DNA from: Microbacterium suwonense
Lineage (GTDB): Bacteria; Actinomycetota; Actinomycetes; Actinomycetales; Microbacteriaceae
Direction of reading: 5' to 3'
Length of the DNA: 64,000 bases
NCBI RefSeq assembly: GCF_030296555.1
Contig: NZ_AP027728.1
Location: 1,116,001 to 1,180,000 of the forward strand
Position 1 is the stretch's first letter. Each line of letters starts with the position of its first letter. Positions 40,100 through 49,279 of this stretch are shown piece by piece. The notes under the pieces are model-generated. The model saw nothing but the letters and a program-made list of their open reading frames with translations. It ran no database searches and was not told the DNA's origin. A program made the position numbers and the translations under genes.

Positions 40100-41412
40100 T
40101 CAGCCCAGCAGGTTCATCGGCTTGACGAGGTCGGCGATGATCAGCAGGGCGCCCATTGCGATCAGCAGCACGGCCACCACGACGGTGACCGGGACGAGCC
40201 TGGTGGCATCCACCGGCTTCGGCTGCGCGCGCCCGGTGAGCTTCGCCCAGGTGCGCTTGATGCCCTCCCACAGTGCGACGGCGACGTGGCCTCCGTCCAG
40301 CGGCAGCAGCGGGATGAGGTTGAACACGAACAGGGCGATGTTCAGCGCCGCGAGCAGGTTCAGCAGCACGGCGAGCCGGTTCAGCACCGGAGCGTCTGCG
40401 GCTGCGACCTCGCCGGCGATCCGTCCCACGCCGACCACGCTGAGCGGGCCGTTCGGGTCACGCTCCGAGCCGGTGATCAGCGAGACGCCGACGTCCCACA
40501 GCTTGACGGGAAGGTTGACGACCAGTGAGGTCACGCCGCCGACCTGCTGCATGGTGAGTTCCGCACCGGTGCCGATCGGCTGACGGGCGTACTCGTACTG
40601 CGCGGTGATGCCCGCGTAGCCGACGCTGTGTGTGACGGGGATCCCCCTTTGTCGAGCACGGGTCTGCCGTTCGTGTCGACCTCGCCGCGCTCCGCCGCCA
40701 CCGGAGTGAGCGTGAGCGGGATCTCCTGGCCGTCTCGCCTGACCACCACATCGAGGGTGCGGCCCGGTGAGTCCTGGATGATCTGCGATGCCTCGGCGAA
40801 GGTGGTGATCGCCTTCCCGCCGAGGCTGACCAGGGTGTCGCCGGGTTGGAAGCCGGCCTGTGCGGCGGGTGCCACCGGATCATCGGCCGTACACGCGTCC
40901 TGGGTGACCTCTGCGGGCACCACGCACTCGCTGACCGCTGAGACCGTCGTGCTGGCCTGCTGGATGCCGATGCCCGACGCCATCAGTGTGAACAGCAGGA
41001 TCGCGAGGATGAGGTTCATCACCGGTCCGCCGAGCATCACGATGATGCGCTTGTAGACCGGCAGGCGGTAGAAGACGCGATCCTCGGCACCTTCGGCGAT
41101 GGTCTCGTCGTTCGCCACCCTGGCGTCCTGTACGAGCGTCGCGAACATCCCCGTCGCGGGGCCGGTGTGCGCCGACGGCGGGTACATGCCCGACATCGAG
41201 ATGAATCCGCCCACCGGCAGTGCTTTGAAGCCGTACTCGGTCTCGCCGAAGCGCTTGGACCAGAGCCGCGGGCCGAAGCCGATCATGTACTGTCCGACGC
41301 GCACGCCGAACAGCTTGGCCGGCACCAGGTGCCCCACTTCGTGCAACCCGATCGACACGCCGAGTCCGACGAGCATGAACAGGATGCCGCCCAGATACAG
41401 CAGGATCTCCAC
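40100..41412 (-). CDS. rseP: Site-2 protease family membrane metalloprotease RseP/Rip (frameshifted)
   Basis: 437 residues after correction. Zinc motif HEVGH at residues 24-28, a PDZ domain in the middle (AAQAGFQPGDTLVSLGGKAI), and the third ligand in NLIPLLPLDGGH. Cuts membrane-bound anti-sigma factors and other single-span proteins in known members. The frame breaks in the C5 run at 40643-40647 (expected C6); correction gives DKGGIPVTHSVGYAGIT. GTG start at 41412 with TAGCGT 12 bases upstream (leaderless). Converges with the PhzE-like gene 6 bases away. Confidence 0.93.
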
Positions 41413-41485
41413 CGGCTCACGCTATCGCGTCCGGTTAGGAATCCTCCGTGACCGGCGTGGGGCGTGGTCGCCATATGATGTCGGT

Positions 41486-42088
41486 GTGACTCCGAGACAG
41501 CTGCGCATCGTCCGCGGCTCCTCGGCATCCGTCACCGCCACGCTGATCGCGGCGCTGTCGCACACTCTCGGCGGCGGGCAGCTGCCGCATCCGCTGCTCA
41601 TCCTCGCCGTGTCCGTGCTGCTGACGCCGATCGCGTCGCTGCTGGTCGGGCGCGCTACCCGGTTGCCGAGCATCGCGGCGGCCGTCGGCGTGACCCAGGC
41701 CGTGTTCCATCTTCTCTTCGACCTGACCGGGGCGACAGTCGGCTCCAGCCCGCACGTCAGCGGGCATCAGCACGGCGCGCTCGATCTCACCGCCCTCGCG
41801 CAGACGTCCTCGGCGTCCCCGGCCCACACCTCGCACGGCGACGCGGCCATGATCTTCGCGCACGCGTGCGCGGCGGCGGTGACGGCGGTGCTGCTGTGGC
41901 GCGGCGAGCTGATGCTGAGCATGATCGCCCGCTGGGTCCGTGCGGTGCTGCGCCGCCCGGAGCCGCTGCCCGAACCGCAGCTGCCTGCGGTCAGGCCGTT
42001 GCTCCGCGCTCGCCTCGCACCGACGATCGCACGAGTCTCCCTCGGCGATGTCTGCCGTCGCGGGCCTCCCGCGTTCTCCTGCGGCTGA
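41486..42088 (+). CDS. Histidine-rich membrane protein upstream of ycnI
   Basis: 200 residues with about four membrane helices and a loop rich in His and Ser (SSPHVSGHQHGALDL, SPAHTSHGDAAMIFAHA). I do not recognise a named family. Position 100 bases ahead of a YcnI copper protein and the His-rich loop suggest a role with copper. Start is GTG 41486: TATGAT is placed 12 bases before it, a near-consensus -10 box, so the message is leaderless. Confidence 0.7.
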   Translation: MTPRQLRIVRGSSASVTATLIAALSHTLGGGQLPHPLLILAVSVLLTPIASLLVGRATRLPSIAAAVGVTQAVFHLLFDLTGATVGSSPHVSGHQHGALDLTALAQTSSASPAHTSHGDAAMIFAHACAAAVTAVLLWRGELMLSMIARWVRAVLRRPEPLPEPQLPAVRPLLRARLAPTIARVSLGDVCRRGPPAFSCG

Positions 42089-42187
42089 TCCTCGGATCGG
42101 CCATTGCACGCCGTCTCACCGAGCCGGCGATCTTCGCTGCGGTTCCGGCACGTGCCGACCGCTCACACGAACATCAGGAGAACCATC

Positions 42188-42871
42188 ATGTCCCGTACCA
42201 TCCGTCGCGGCGCTCTCGTCGCCGCCCTCGCCGCCGGCATCGTCGTCGCGACCCCGGCCGTCGCCAGCGCCCACGTCGGCGTCTCACCCGACAGCATCCC
42301 GCGTGGCGCCTCCACGCTGCTCACCTTCTCGTTCGGGCACGGCTGTGCCGGCTCGCCGACGAAGGCACTGCGGATCACGATCCCAGACGAGGCGCCGGTG
42401 GTCTCGCCGACCTTCGACGCCGCGTGGAGCACCGAGATCGAGAAGGGCGCCGACGGCTACGCGTCGGCCGTCACCTTCACCGCGATCCGACCCGTGCCCA
42501 ACGAGCTGCGCGGCGCGGTGAGCTTCTCGTTCCGCCCCGCCGAGGACGCGCCCGACCAGCTGGCCTTCCCCGTGGAGCAGATCTGCGAAGAGGGCGCGAA
42601 CGAGTGGGTTCAGATCGCCGACGCGGGACAGACCCACGACGATCTCGACTCACCCGCCCCCGTCGTCTCGCTCACCGCGGCACAGGCCGAAGGCGAACAC
42701 GGCGACCAGAGCGGCGACCAGATGCACGGTGACGCCGAGGGCGCGGAATCGGCGGATGCCGAGCAGCCGGCCACCTCGCCCGTGCCGGTCGTGCTCGGCT
42801 CGGCGGGCCTGGCGGCGGGAATCGCCGCACTGATCGTGTCGATCGCCGCGTACCGGCGCCGGCGCGCCTGA
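42188..42871 (+). CDS. YcnI family copper-binding exported protein
   Basis: 227 residues. Sec signal ending AVASA, so the mature protein begins HVGVSPDS with the N-terminal His expected to bind copper, as in YcnI/DUF1775 proteins; the domain extends to about residue 150 (AAWSTEIEKG includes the conserved Trp). A His/Asp/Glu-rich linker (EGEHGDQSGDQMHGDAEG) and a C-terminal membrane anchor with Arg-rich end follow. ATG 42188 has SD AGGAG. YcnI is usually next to CopC/CopD and Cox17-like chaperones; here only the His-rich membrane protein precedes. Confidence 0.9.
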   Translation: MSRTIRRGALVAALAAGIVVATPAVASAHVGVSPDSIPRGASTLLTFSFGHGCAGSPTKALRITIPDEAPVVSPTFDAAWSTEIEKGADGYASAVTFTAIRPVPNELRGAVSFSFRPAEDAPDQLAFPVEQICEEGANEWVQIADAGQTHDDLDSPAPVVSLTAAQAEGEHGDQSGDQMHGDAEGAESADAEQPATSPVPVVLGSAGLAAGIAALIVSIAAYRRRRA

Positions 42872-42879
42872 CCCCTGGG

Positions 42880-42911
42880 CGGGTGCGGCCGGCTCATCAC
42901 CGCCGCACCCG
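42880..42911 (+). terminator. Hairpin downstream of the ycnI-like gene
   Basis: 10-bp arms CGGGTGCGGC / GCCGCACCCG with a 12-base loop, 9 bases after the stop codon. No U tract. A second GC-rich imperfect stem follows at about 42926-42958. Together they fill the gap to the MurE-like gene. Confidence 0.5.
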
Positions 42912-43002
42912 TCCCACCCCGATGAGACCCGCCGGCACTCACGCACCGCCGGGGTCCCGGCTGCAGGGTCGGCGGCGTGCTGCGTGAGATCATGGAAGGG
43001 CT

Positions 43003-44622
43003 ATGACGAACCAGTCCTCACTGCCTCCTGTGCTGCGCCCCGCCGCCCCACCACGTCGCGCTCTGGCGGAGCTCGCAGACCGTTTCGGGAGGGAGATGCG
43101 CGGTGATCTCGCGGACGTCCAGCTCAGCGGCATCACCCTCGCCACTGCCGACCTCCGCCCGGGTGAGGCCTTCGTCGCCATCCGCGGGGTGAACCGGCAT
43201 GGCGCGGAGTTCTCGAAGACCGCCGCCGAGCAGGGCGCGGTCGCGATCATCACGGATGCCGAAGGCGCCGGCATCGCGGCATCCGCCGGTCTTCCCATCG
43301 TCATCGTCGACGACCCGCGTGCGGTGCTGGGCGAGCTGAGCGCCTGGGTGTACGGCACGGGAGCGTCCGACCCGCTTCCGCTGCTGCTGGGCACGACCGG
43401 CACCAACGGCAAGACCAGCGTCTCGCACCTGCTGCAGGGCATGCTCGACCAGCTCGGCGCCGTGTCGGGACTGTCGTCCACAGCAGAGCGTCACATCGCC
43501 GGTGAGGTGATCGTCTCGCGGCTGACCACGCCCGAGGCATCCGAGATGCACGCGCTGCTCGCCCTGATGCGCGAGCGGGGCGTCGAAGCCGTCGCCGTCG
43601 AGGTGAGCGCACAGGCGCTCTCCCGGCATCGCGTGGACGGCATCGTGTTCGACGTCGCCGGATTCACGAACCTCTCCCACGACCACCTCGACGACTACGC
43701 CGACATGGAGGAGTACTTCCAGGCGAAACTGCCGCTGTTCACCCCCGAGCGGGCACGCCGGGGCGTGGTGAGCCTGGACTCGGCATCCGGCGCTCGCGTG
43801 GTCGCGCTCAGCGGCATCCCGGTGGTCACCGTGGGCACGCCGTCCATCGCCGCCGATCCGGATGCTGCGGCCGCTGCCGACTGGGTCGTGACCATCGATG
43901 ACGAGCGCCAGAGCGGCACCCTGTTCACCCTCACCGGTCCCGACGGACGGGCACTGACGACGCTGGTGCCCGTGATCGGCCAGCACATGGCGGCCAACGC
44001 GGGCCTCGCGATCGTGATGCTGCTCGAGGCCGGCTACGAGTGGGACCGCATCACCGCGGCCTTCGAGCGCGATGGGCAGATCCTCGCCTATCTGCCCGGC
44101 CGCACCCAGTTCATCTCCGGGGAGACCGGACCGGCTGTGTACGTGGACTTCGGGCACTCACCGGATGCGTTCGAGAAGACCCTCGCCGCCGTGCGGCGTG
44201 TGACGCCCGGGAAGGTGCTCATGCTGTTCGGCGCCGACGGCGACCGCGACGCCACCAAACGGTACGACATGGCGCGCACGGCCGTGAACGGCAGCGACAT
44301 CCTGGTGATCACCGACCACCATCCGCGGTTCGAGGATCCCGCCTCCATCCGCGCGACGCTCATCGACGGGGCCCGCAGGGCGCGCCCGGATGCCGAGATC
44401 CACGAGTTCTCCCCGCCGGAGACGGCGATCGTCGCGGCCATCGGGATGGTGGGCGACGGGGATGCGATCCTGTGGGCCGGCCCCGGCCACCAGGACTATC
44501 GCGACATCCGCGGGCAGCGCACGCCCTATTCGGCGCGCGAACTCGCCCGTCGGGCGCTCATCGCCGCCGGCTGGCCGGCCCCCGACCCGCATTGGCCGGT
44601 CCCCTACGACGACCGCGCCTGA
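43003..44622 (+). CDS. Mur ligase, MurE-like
   Basis: 539 residues with the three Mur domains: uridine-binding N-terminal (LSGITLATADLRPGEAFVAIRG), ATPase with P-loop GTTGTNGKTS and the carbamylated-Lys region EEYFQAKLPLF, and C-terminal domain. Adds an amino acid to UDP-MurNAc-dipeptide in the family. The specificity motif is HHPRFEDP where diaminopimelate enzymes have DNPR and some lysine enzymes DDPN. It lies outside any dcw cluster, so it may be a second MurE. ATG 43003 is preceded by GGAAGG. Name rests on domain order; amino acid unknown. Confidence 0.85.
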   Translation: MTNQSSLPPVLRPAAPPRRALAELADRFGREMRGDLADVQLSGITLATADLRPGEAFVAIRGVNRHGAEFSKTAAEQGAVAIITDAEGAGIAASAGLPIVIVDDPRAVLGELSAWVYGTGASDPLPLLLGTTGTNGKTSVSHLLQGMLDQLGAVSGLSSTAERHIAGEVIVSRLTTPEASEMHALLALMRERGVEAVAVEVSAQALSRHRVDGIVFDVAGFTNLSHDHLDDYADMEEYFQAKLPLFTPERARRGVVSLDSASGARVVALSGIPVVTVGTPSIAADPDAAAAADWVVTIDDERQSGTLFTLTGPDGRALTTLVPVIGQHMAANAGLAIVMLLEAGYEWDRITAAFERDGQILAYLPGRTQFISGETGPAVYVDFGHSPDAFEKTLAAVRRVTPGKVLMLFGADGDRDATKRYDMARTAVNGSDILVITDHHPRFEDPASIRATLIDGARRARPDAEIHEFSPPETAIVAAIGMVGDGDAILWAGPGHQDYRDIRGQRTPYSARELARRALIAAGWPAPDPHWPVPYDDRA

Positions 44623-44627
44623 CCAGA

Positions 44628-44696
44628 GCCCGTCTCTTTGTGCCGAATGCGGCGATTCTCGCCATGGTCCGGCGCATCTCGCACAAATAGACGGGC
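44628..44696. terminator. 69-bp coaxial hairpin between convergent genes
   Basis: GCCCGTCTCTTTGTGC (44628-44643) pairs with 44681-44696 with one mismatch, and ATGCG (44647-44651) with CGCAT (44673-44677), all centred at 44662. Between the stops of the MurE-like gene (44622) and dxr (44711), so it probably ends both. Confidence 0.7.
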
Positions 44697-44710
44697 GGTG
44701 CAGAGGGGGA

Positions 44711-45793
44711 TCAGCGCGCCGCGATCAGCGCATCGGCCTTCGTGCGCGCCCAGGCCTCGGCCTCGGCGAGTGCCTCGAGGGTGAGCTCCTCGGGGGCCTC
44801 GTGAACGTCGATCACGCGCTGAATCGTGTCGACGATTCCCAGGAACGGCAGCCGCCCGTCGTGGAAGGCGTTGACGGCCTGCTCGTTCGCGGCGTTGTAT
44901 ACGGCGGGGAACGTCTTTCCGGCGCGGCCGACGGTCTTCGCCAGCGTCACCGCGGGGAAGGCCTCATCGTCGAGGGGCTCGAAGGTCCAGCTCGTCGCCT
45001 GCCGCCAGTCCAGTGGGCGCCCCACTCCCCCGACCCGGTGCGGCCAGTCCAGCCCGAGTGAGATCGGCAGCCGCATGTCCGGCGGGGAGGCCTGGGCGAT
45101 GGTCGACCCGTCGACGAACTCCACCATGGAGTGCACGATCGATTGCGGGTGCACCACCACCTCGATGTCGTCGAAGGGCACGTCGAAGAGCAGCTGCGCC
45201 TCGATGACCTCCAGCCCCTTGTTCACCAGGGTGGCGGAGTTGGTGGTCACCATCCGCCCCATGTCCCACGTCGGATGCGCGAGGGCCTGCGCGGGTGTCA
45301 CCTCGGCGAGCTCGGCGCGAGAGCGACCGCGGAACGGTCCGCCGGATGCCGTGACCACGAGCCGCCGCACCTCGGCATCCGTTCCTGCGCGCAGCGCCTG
45401 CGCGATCGCGGAATGCTCCGAGTCGACGGGCACGATCTGATCCTCCGCCGCCGCAGCGCGCACGAGCGCGCCGCCGACGATCAGCGACTCCTTGTTGGCG
45501 AGGGCGAGGGTACGACCGGCCTGCAGCGCCGCCATGGTCGATCCGAGCCCGATGGACCCGGTGATCGCGTTGAGGACGACATCGGCCTCGACGTCGCGCA
45601 CCAGCTGCTCGGATTCGGATGCTCCGATCGCCGTGTGCTCGAGGTGGAACTCCTGCGCCTGCTGCGCGACGAGTTCAGCATTGGAGCCCGCCGAGATCCC
45701 CACCAGTTCGAAACGCCGCGGATGGGAGCGGATCACATCCAGAGCCTGCGTGCCGATGGAACCTGTGGAGCCGAGGACAATGATCCGACGCAT
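44711..45793 (-). CDS. dxr: 1-deoxy-D-xylulose 5-phosphate reductoisomerase
   Basis: 360 residues. Second step of the MEP pathway: makes 2-C-methyl-D-erythritol 4-phosphate with NADPH. Rossmann motif [14 protein letters not shown], substrate site [20 protein letters not shown] and [11 protein letters not shown], metal-binding Asp and Glu residues there intact, and [19 protein letters not shown] 45793 has TAGGCT 12 bases upstream (leaderless). Together with ispG it gives two MEP genes in the window. Confidence 0.97.
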   Translation of the reverse strand: MRRIIVLGSTGSIGTQALDVIRSHPRRFELVGISAGSNAELVAQQAQEFHLEHTAIGASESEQLVRDVEADVVLNAITGSIGLGSTMAALQAGRTLALANKESLIVGGALVRAAAAEDQIVPVDSEHSAIAQALRAGTDAEVRRLVVTASGGPFRGRSRAELAEVTPAQALAHPTWDMGRMVTTNSATLVNKGLEVIEAQLLFDVPFDDIEVVVHPQSIVHSMVEFVDGSTIAQASPPDMRLPISLGLDWPHRVGGVGRPLDWRQATSWTFEPLDDEAFPAVTLAKTVGRAGKTFPAVYNAANEQAVNAFHDGRLPFLGIVDTIQRVIDVHEAPEELTLEALAEAEAWARTKADALIAAR

Positions 45794-45854
45794 GCCGCCA
45801 GCCTAGCGAGCGTGCGACGGCCCTGCTCTCGCACGGGCCGCCGCACCAGGATGC

Positions 45855-46850
45855 CTACTGCTGGGCCGGTGCGTGCATGGTCGCGAGGATGTCGACGACG
45901 AAGACCAAGGTCTTCCCGCCCAGCTCGTGGGCATCCGGATCCTCGCCGTATCCGAGCGCCGGCGGGATGACGACCAGCACCTGCGAGCCGACCTTCTGCC
46001 CGGCCAGCGCCTGCACGAATCCGGGCACGTAGGTGTTCCCGGGCAGGGCGAGCGGCTCACCCTTGGACCAGGAGGAATCGAAGCTCTCACCGTCGGCCCA
46101 GTCCGCCCCGTAGTACTGCAACAGGGTGGTGTCGCCGTCGGCGACCTCGACGCCGTCGCCCTGCTTGAGCACGGAGATCTTCAGCCCCGTCGGCGCGTCG
46201 CCCTTCGGCATCGTGATGCTGGGCTCGCCGTCCTTGGCGAGCTCGACCGCCGGCATGCCGTCCACGGGTGCCTGAGGTTCGCCCCAGGCCGCTGTCGGAA
46301 CCGCACGGAGCACATCGATGATGTAGACCTGCGCACCCTGCGCACCCTCCTGCGCCGGGAATGCTGCGGCGATGCGCGACCCGATCGGCACGCAGCCGAT
46401 CACCTGTGCGAGAGTCTGGTTGGCCAGCACGTTCTGGGGCAGGACCTCGGCATCCGCGTAGCCGAGGTCGCCGAGGCGCTCTCCCGTTGCGGCGTCGAAT
46501 GCGCTCATCGCGTAGGCGACGTACTCACCCTGCTCGATGTCGGCACCATCGCCCTCGGAGACGACGGTGCGCTGCAGATCCGACACCTCCTGCGTCTGGT
46601 CGAAGGTCGCCGTGGACGGTGTGCCGAACTCACCCTCGATCTTCACGCTGTCGGTGAGTGCACCGGACGCGACGGCCTGCGTGCAGGGATCGGCGTTCGC
46701 GGCGGCGTCGCTCGTCGACGGAGACGGCTCTGGCGACGAGTCGCCGGCACATCCGGTCAGCAGCAGGGCGGACACCGCGATGGTGGAAAGAAGGGCGAGG
46801 GGACGCGCGCGCAAGATGGAACCTCGGAATCGCTGAAGGGAAGAGTCCAT
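45855..46850 (-). CDS. FKBP-type isomerase lipoprotein
   Basis: 331 residues. Lipoprotein signal with lipobox LTGC near residue 33, a Ser/Pro linker, a first degenerate FKBP-like domain (about 55-190) and a canonical second one (TLLQYYGADWADGESFDSSW, YVPGFVQALAGQKVGSQVLVVIPPALGYG, TLVFVVDILA). Exported and membrane-anchored folding helper. ATG 46850 or 46853; no clear Shine-Dalgarno, so the start is less sure. The open frame extends further upstream antisense to plsC and is not coding. Confidence 0.88.
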   Translation of the reverse strand: MDSSLQRFRGSILRARPLALLSTIAVSALLLTGCAGDSSPEPSPSTSDAAANADPCTQAVASGALTDSVKIEGEFGTPSTATFDQTQEVSDLQRTVVSEGDGADIEQGEYVAYAMSAFDAATGERLGDLGYADAEVLPQNVLANQTLAQVIGCVPIGSRIAAAFPAQEGAQGAQVYIIDVLRAVPTAAWGEPQAPVDGMPAVELAKDGEPSITMPKGDAPTGLKISVLKQGDGVEVADGDTTLLQYYGADWADGESFDSSWSKGEPLALPGNTYVPGFVQALAGQKVGSQVLVVIPPALGYGEDPDAHELGGKTLVFVVDILATMHAPAQQ

Positions 46851-46937
46851 CATCGCGCATCCGGCTTTGCCGAGGCTGAGCGTCGTTGCCGCCACGACAT
46901 TCCACGACGGGAATGAATCGCTGGATAGGCTTCTCTG

Positions 46938-47714
46938 ATGACCTCTGAGCAGTCGGACGAGTCCGAGCACGAACCGGAACCGCATACTCCCCGACACGCC
47001 GGCTTCAAGTATGCGGTGGGGCGCATGGTCGCCGGGCCACTGGCCCGGCTCGTGTACCGCCCTCGCATCGAGGGGCGTGAGAACGTGCCGAAGACCGGTG
47101 CGGTGATCCTCGCGAGCAATCATCTGTCGTTCATCGATTCGATGGCCATCCCGGTGGCAGCTCCGCGTCCGGTGCACTTCCTGGCGAAGGCGAGCTATTT
47201 CGAGGGCACCGGTCTGAGGGGCGCGCTCTCCCGCGAGTTCTTCACCTCGGTCGGTGCGATCCCGGTACGCCGGGGCGGCGGACAGGCGGCGCTGGACGCG
47301 CTGGACCAGCAACGGCAGCTGCTGGAGGAGGGGCTCGCCGTCGCCCTGTATCCCGAGGGCACCCGCTCCACCGATGGACGGCTGTACAAGGGCCGCACCG
47401 GCGTCGCTTTCCTCGCCCTGCAGACCGGGGCTCCCGTTGTGCCGGTCGGACTCATCGGCACGGATCGTGTGATGCCTGTTGGCGCGAAGACGCCTTCACT
47501 GAAGGAGCGCGTCACCGTGCGTTTCGGTGAGCCGATCGACGTCTCCACGCACGGCCCGGCGAGCAGCGGCAAAGCGCGCCGCCTGGCCACCGATGAGATC
47601 ATGGCCGCGATCCACGAGCTGAGCGGGCAGGAGCTCGCCGGCGTCTACAACGAGCCGCCGGCGCAGAACCCGATCGACAAGATCAAGCGGGTGCTGCCGC
47701 ACGAACGCCGCTGA
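46938..47714 (+). CDS. 1-acyl-sn-glycerol-3-phosphate acyltransferase (PlsC family)
   Basis: 258 residues. Acyl transfer to lysophosphatidic acid in phospholipid synthesis, at the membrane. Catalytic NHLSFID (NHx4D-type) and substrate motif YPEGTRSTDG are intact, with PVVPVGLIGTDRV behind. An acidic N-terminus of ~20 residues is extra. TAGGCT is 12 bases before the ATG (leaderless). Divergent from the FKBP lipoprotein. Confidence 0.93.
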   Translation: MTSEQSDESEHEPEPHTPRHAGFKYAVGRMVAGPLARLVYRPRIEGRENVPKTGAVILASNHLSFIDSMAIPVAAPRPVHFLAKASYFEGTGLRGALSREFFTSVGAIPVRRGGGQAALDALDQQRQLLEEGLAVALYPEGTRSTDGRLYKGRTGVAFLALQTGAPVVPVGLIGTDRVMPVGAKTPSLKERVTVRFGEPIDVSTHGPASSGKARRLATDEIMAAIHELSGQELAGVYNEPPAQNPIDKIKRVLPHERR

Positions 47715-47729
47715 GGTCTCGGTCCAGGC

Positions 47730-48218
47730 TCAGCGGCCCTGCACGGCGATGGTCGCCTCGTGCCGCACCGGGAAGTTCACCGAGTTGGCGATGAAGCACC
47801 ATTCGTGCGCCTGATCGTGCGCGCTGCGCGCCGTCTCCACCATCGACTCCTCTGCCACCGTGACCTGCGGGTGCAGCACGACTTCGGCGAAGGCGCCGCC
47901 GCCGCGGCCGTCCTCCCGCATGATCCCGGTCGCCTGGTCCCGGTAGGAGGTGACCTGCACGCCGGCGGTGACGCAGGCGTGCAGGTAGGACAGCAGGTGG
48001 CATTCCGACAGCGCGGCGAGGAGCATGTCCTCGGGGTTCCAGCGGGCGGGGTCCCCGCGGAAGGGCCGGTCGGCGGATGCGAGCAGATCGGGCTTGCCGT
48101 CGATCGACACCGTCACATCGCGCGCGTAGTCTCGGTATCCGCTGGTGCCCGTTCCGCGGTTGCCGGTCCAGGTCGCGGTGAGCGTGTAGTGGTGTTCGCC
48201 GAGCGGATGCTGTGCCAT
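47730..48218 (-). CDS. OsmC family peroxiredoxin-like protein
   Basis: 162 residues. The two redox Cys of the OsmC/Ohr fold are in LSECHLLSYLHAC and HEWCFIANSVNFPV, with the Arg-containing NPEDMLLAALSEC loop. Reduces organic hydroperoxides in known members; whether it is Ohr or another OsmC branch is not clear. ATG 48218. Convergent with plsC and divergent from the asparaginase gene. Confidence 0.92.
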   Translation of the reverse strand: MAQHPLGEHHYTLTATWTGNRGTGTSGYRDYARDVTVSIDGKPDLLASADRPFRGDPARWNPEDMLLAALSECHLLSYLHACVTAGVQVTSYRDQATGIMREDGRGGGAFAEVVLHPQVTVAEESMVETARSAHDQAHEWCFIANSVNFPVRHEATIAVQGR

Positions 48219-48273
48219 GGCGACAGTCTTGCACCTCCTCGGACGATCGTGGCGAGCGCAGTAGGCTGGTCTG

Positions 48274-49269
48274 GTGCTGGAGACTCTGACCTTCCGTGAT
48301 GCCGTCGAACTCGCCGTCGTGGAGCGCAGCGGCTTCGTGGAATCCCGCCACGCGGGCGCGGCGGTCGTTCTGTCTGCTGAGGGCGAGATCATCGCCCAAC
48401 ACGGCAACGCGGATGCGGTGATACTGCCGCGCTCCAGTCTCAAACCGCTTCAGGCGGTCGCGAGCCTGACCGCCGGCGCCGCGCTGGACGGCGAGCAGCT
48501 GGCTCTGGGCACGGCGAGCCACAGCGGCACCGACCGCCATGTCGAGGTGGTGCGGGAGATCCTCACCGCCGGTGGTCTGACCGAAGACGATCTGGCCTGC
48601 CCGCCGGCCTGGCCCACCGACGCGGACGCACGCCGCGAGATGATCGGCGATCACGCCGGTCAGGCCCGGATCCGGATGAACTGCTCCGGCAAGCACGCGC
48701 TCATGCTTCGAGCCTGCGTGGCGACCGGCTGGCCGACCGACGGCTATCTGGATCCGTCCCACCCGCTGCAGGTGCACATCCGCGAGGTCGTGGAGCGACT
48801 CACCGGAGAGAAGATCGCGCACACCTCCGTCGATGGCTGCGGCGCCCCGGTGCACGCGATCACGCTGACAGGATTGGCGCGCGGCATCCACCGGATCGGC
48901 ACGGCATCGGAGCGCTCGCCCTTCGCACTGCATCGAGTGGCAGGCACGCTGGTGCGCGCAGTGCGGGAGAACCCGTGGACGATCGCGGGCCCGGGCGAGC
49001 CCGACACCATCGCCATCGAGACGCTCGGCGTGTTCGCGAAGGGCGGCGCCGAGGGGATCATGGTGATGGTCGCGCCGAACGGCACGACCGTGGCGCTGAA
49101 GATCCTCGACGGCAGCGGCCGTGCGGCCACCATTGTCGCGGCCACGCTGCTGGCTCGTGCCGGAGCCCTGAGCGATGCCGACGTGGCGACGCTGGCCGCC
49201 GCACTGCCTCTGGCCGTGCTCGGCGGCGGAGAGCCGGTCGGTGTCGTGCGCGCTGTGCCCGGCATCTGA
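48274..49269 (+). CDS. L-asparaginase II (Rhizobium-type) family protein
   Basis: 331 residues. Not homologous to E. coli AnsA/AnsB; this is the thermolabile Rhizobium etli-type asparaginase family. Motifs TASHSGTDRHVEVVREIL, RMNCSGKHALML and SVDGCGAPVHAI carry the Ser-Lys and Cys residues of the active site. Hydrolyses L-asparagine to aspartate and ammonia. GTG start 48274 with TAGGCT 12 bases before (leaderless). Converges with the FtsK-like gene with only 10 bases between. Confidence 0.9.
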   Translation: MLETLTFRDAVELAVVERSGFVESRHAGAAVVLSAEGEIIAQHGNADAVILPRSSLKPLQAVASLTAGAALDGEQLALGTASHSGTDRHVEVVREILTAGGLTEDDLACPPAWPTDADARREMIGDHAGQARIRMNCSGKHALMLRACVATGWPTDGYLDPSHPLQVHIREVVERLTGEKIAHTSVDGCGAPVHAITLTGLARGIHRIGTASERSPFALHRVAGTLVRAVRENPWTIAGPGEPDTIAIETLGVFAKGGAEGIMVMVAPNGTTVALKILDGSGRAATIVAATLLARAGALSDADVATLAAALPLAVLGGGEPVGVVRAVPGI

Positions 49270-49279
49270 GCAGTTCCCA

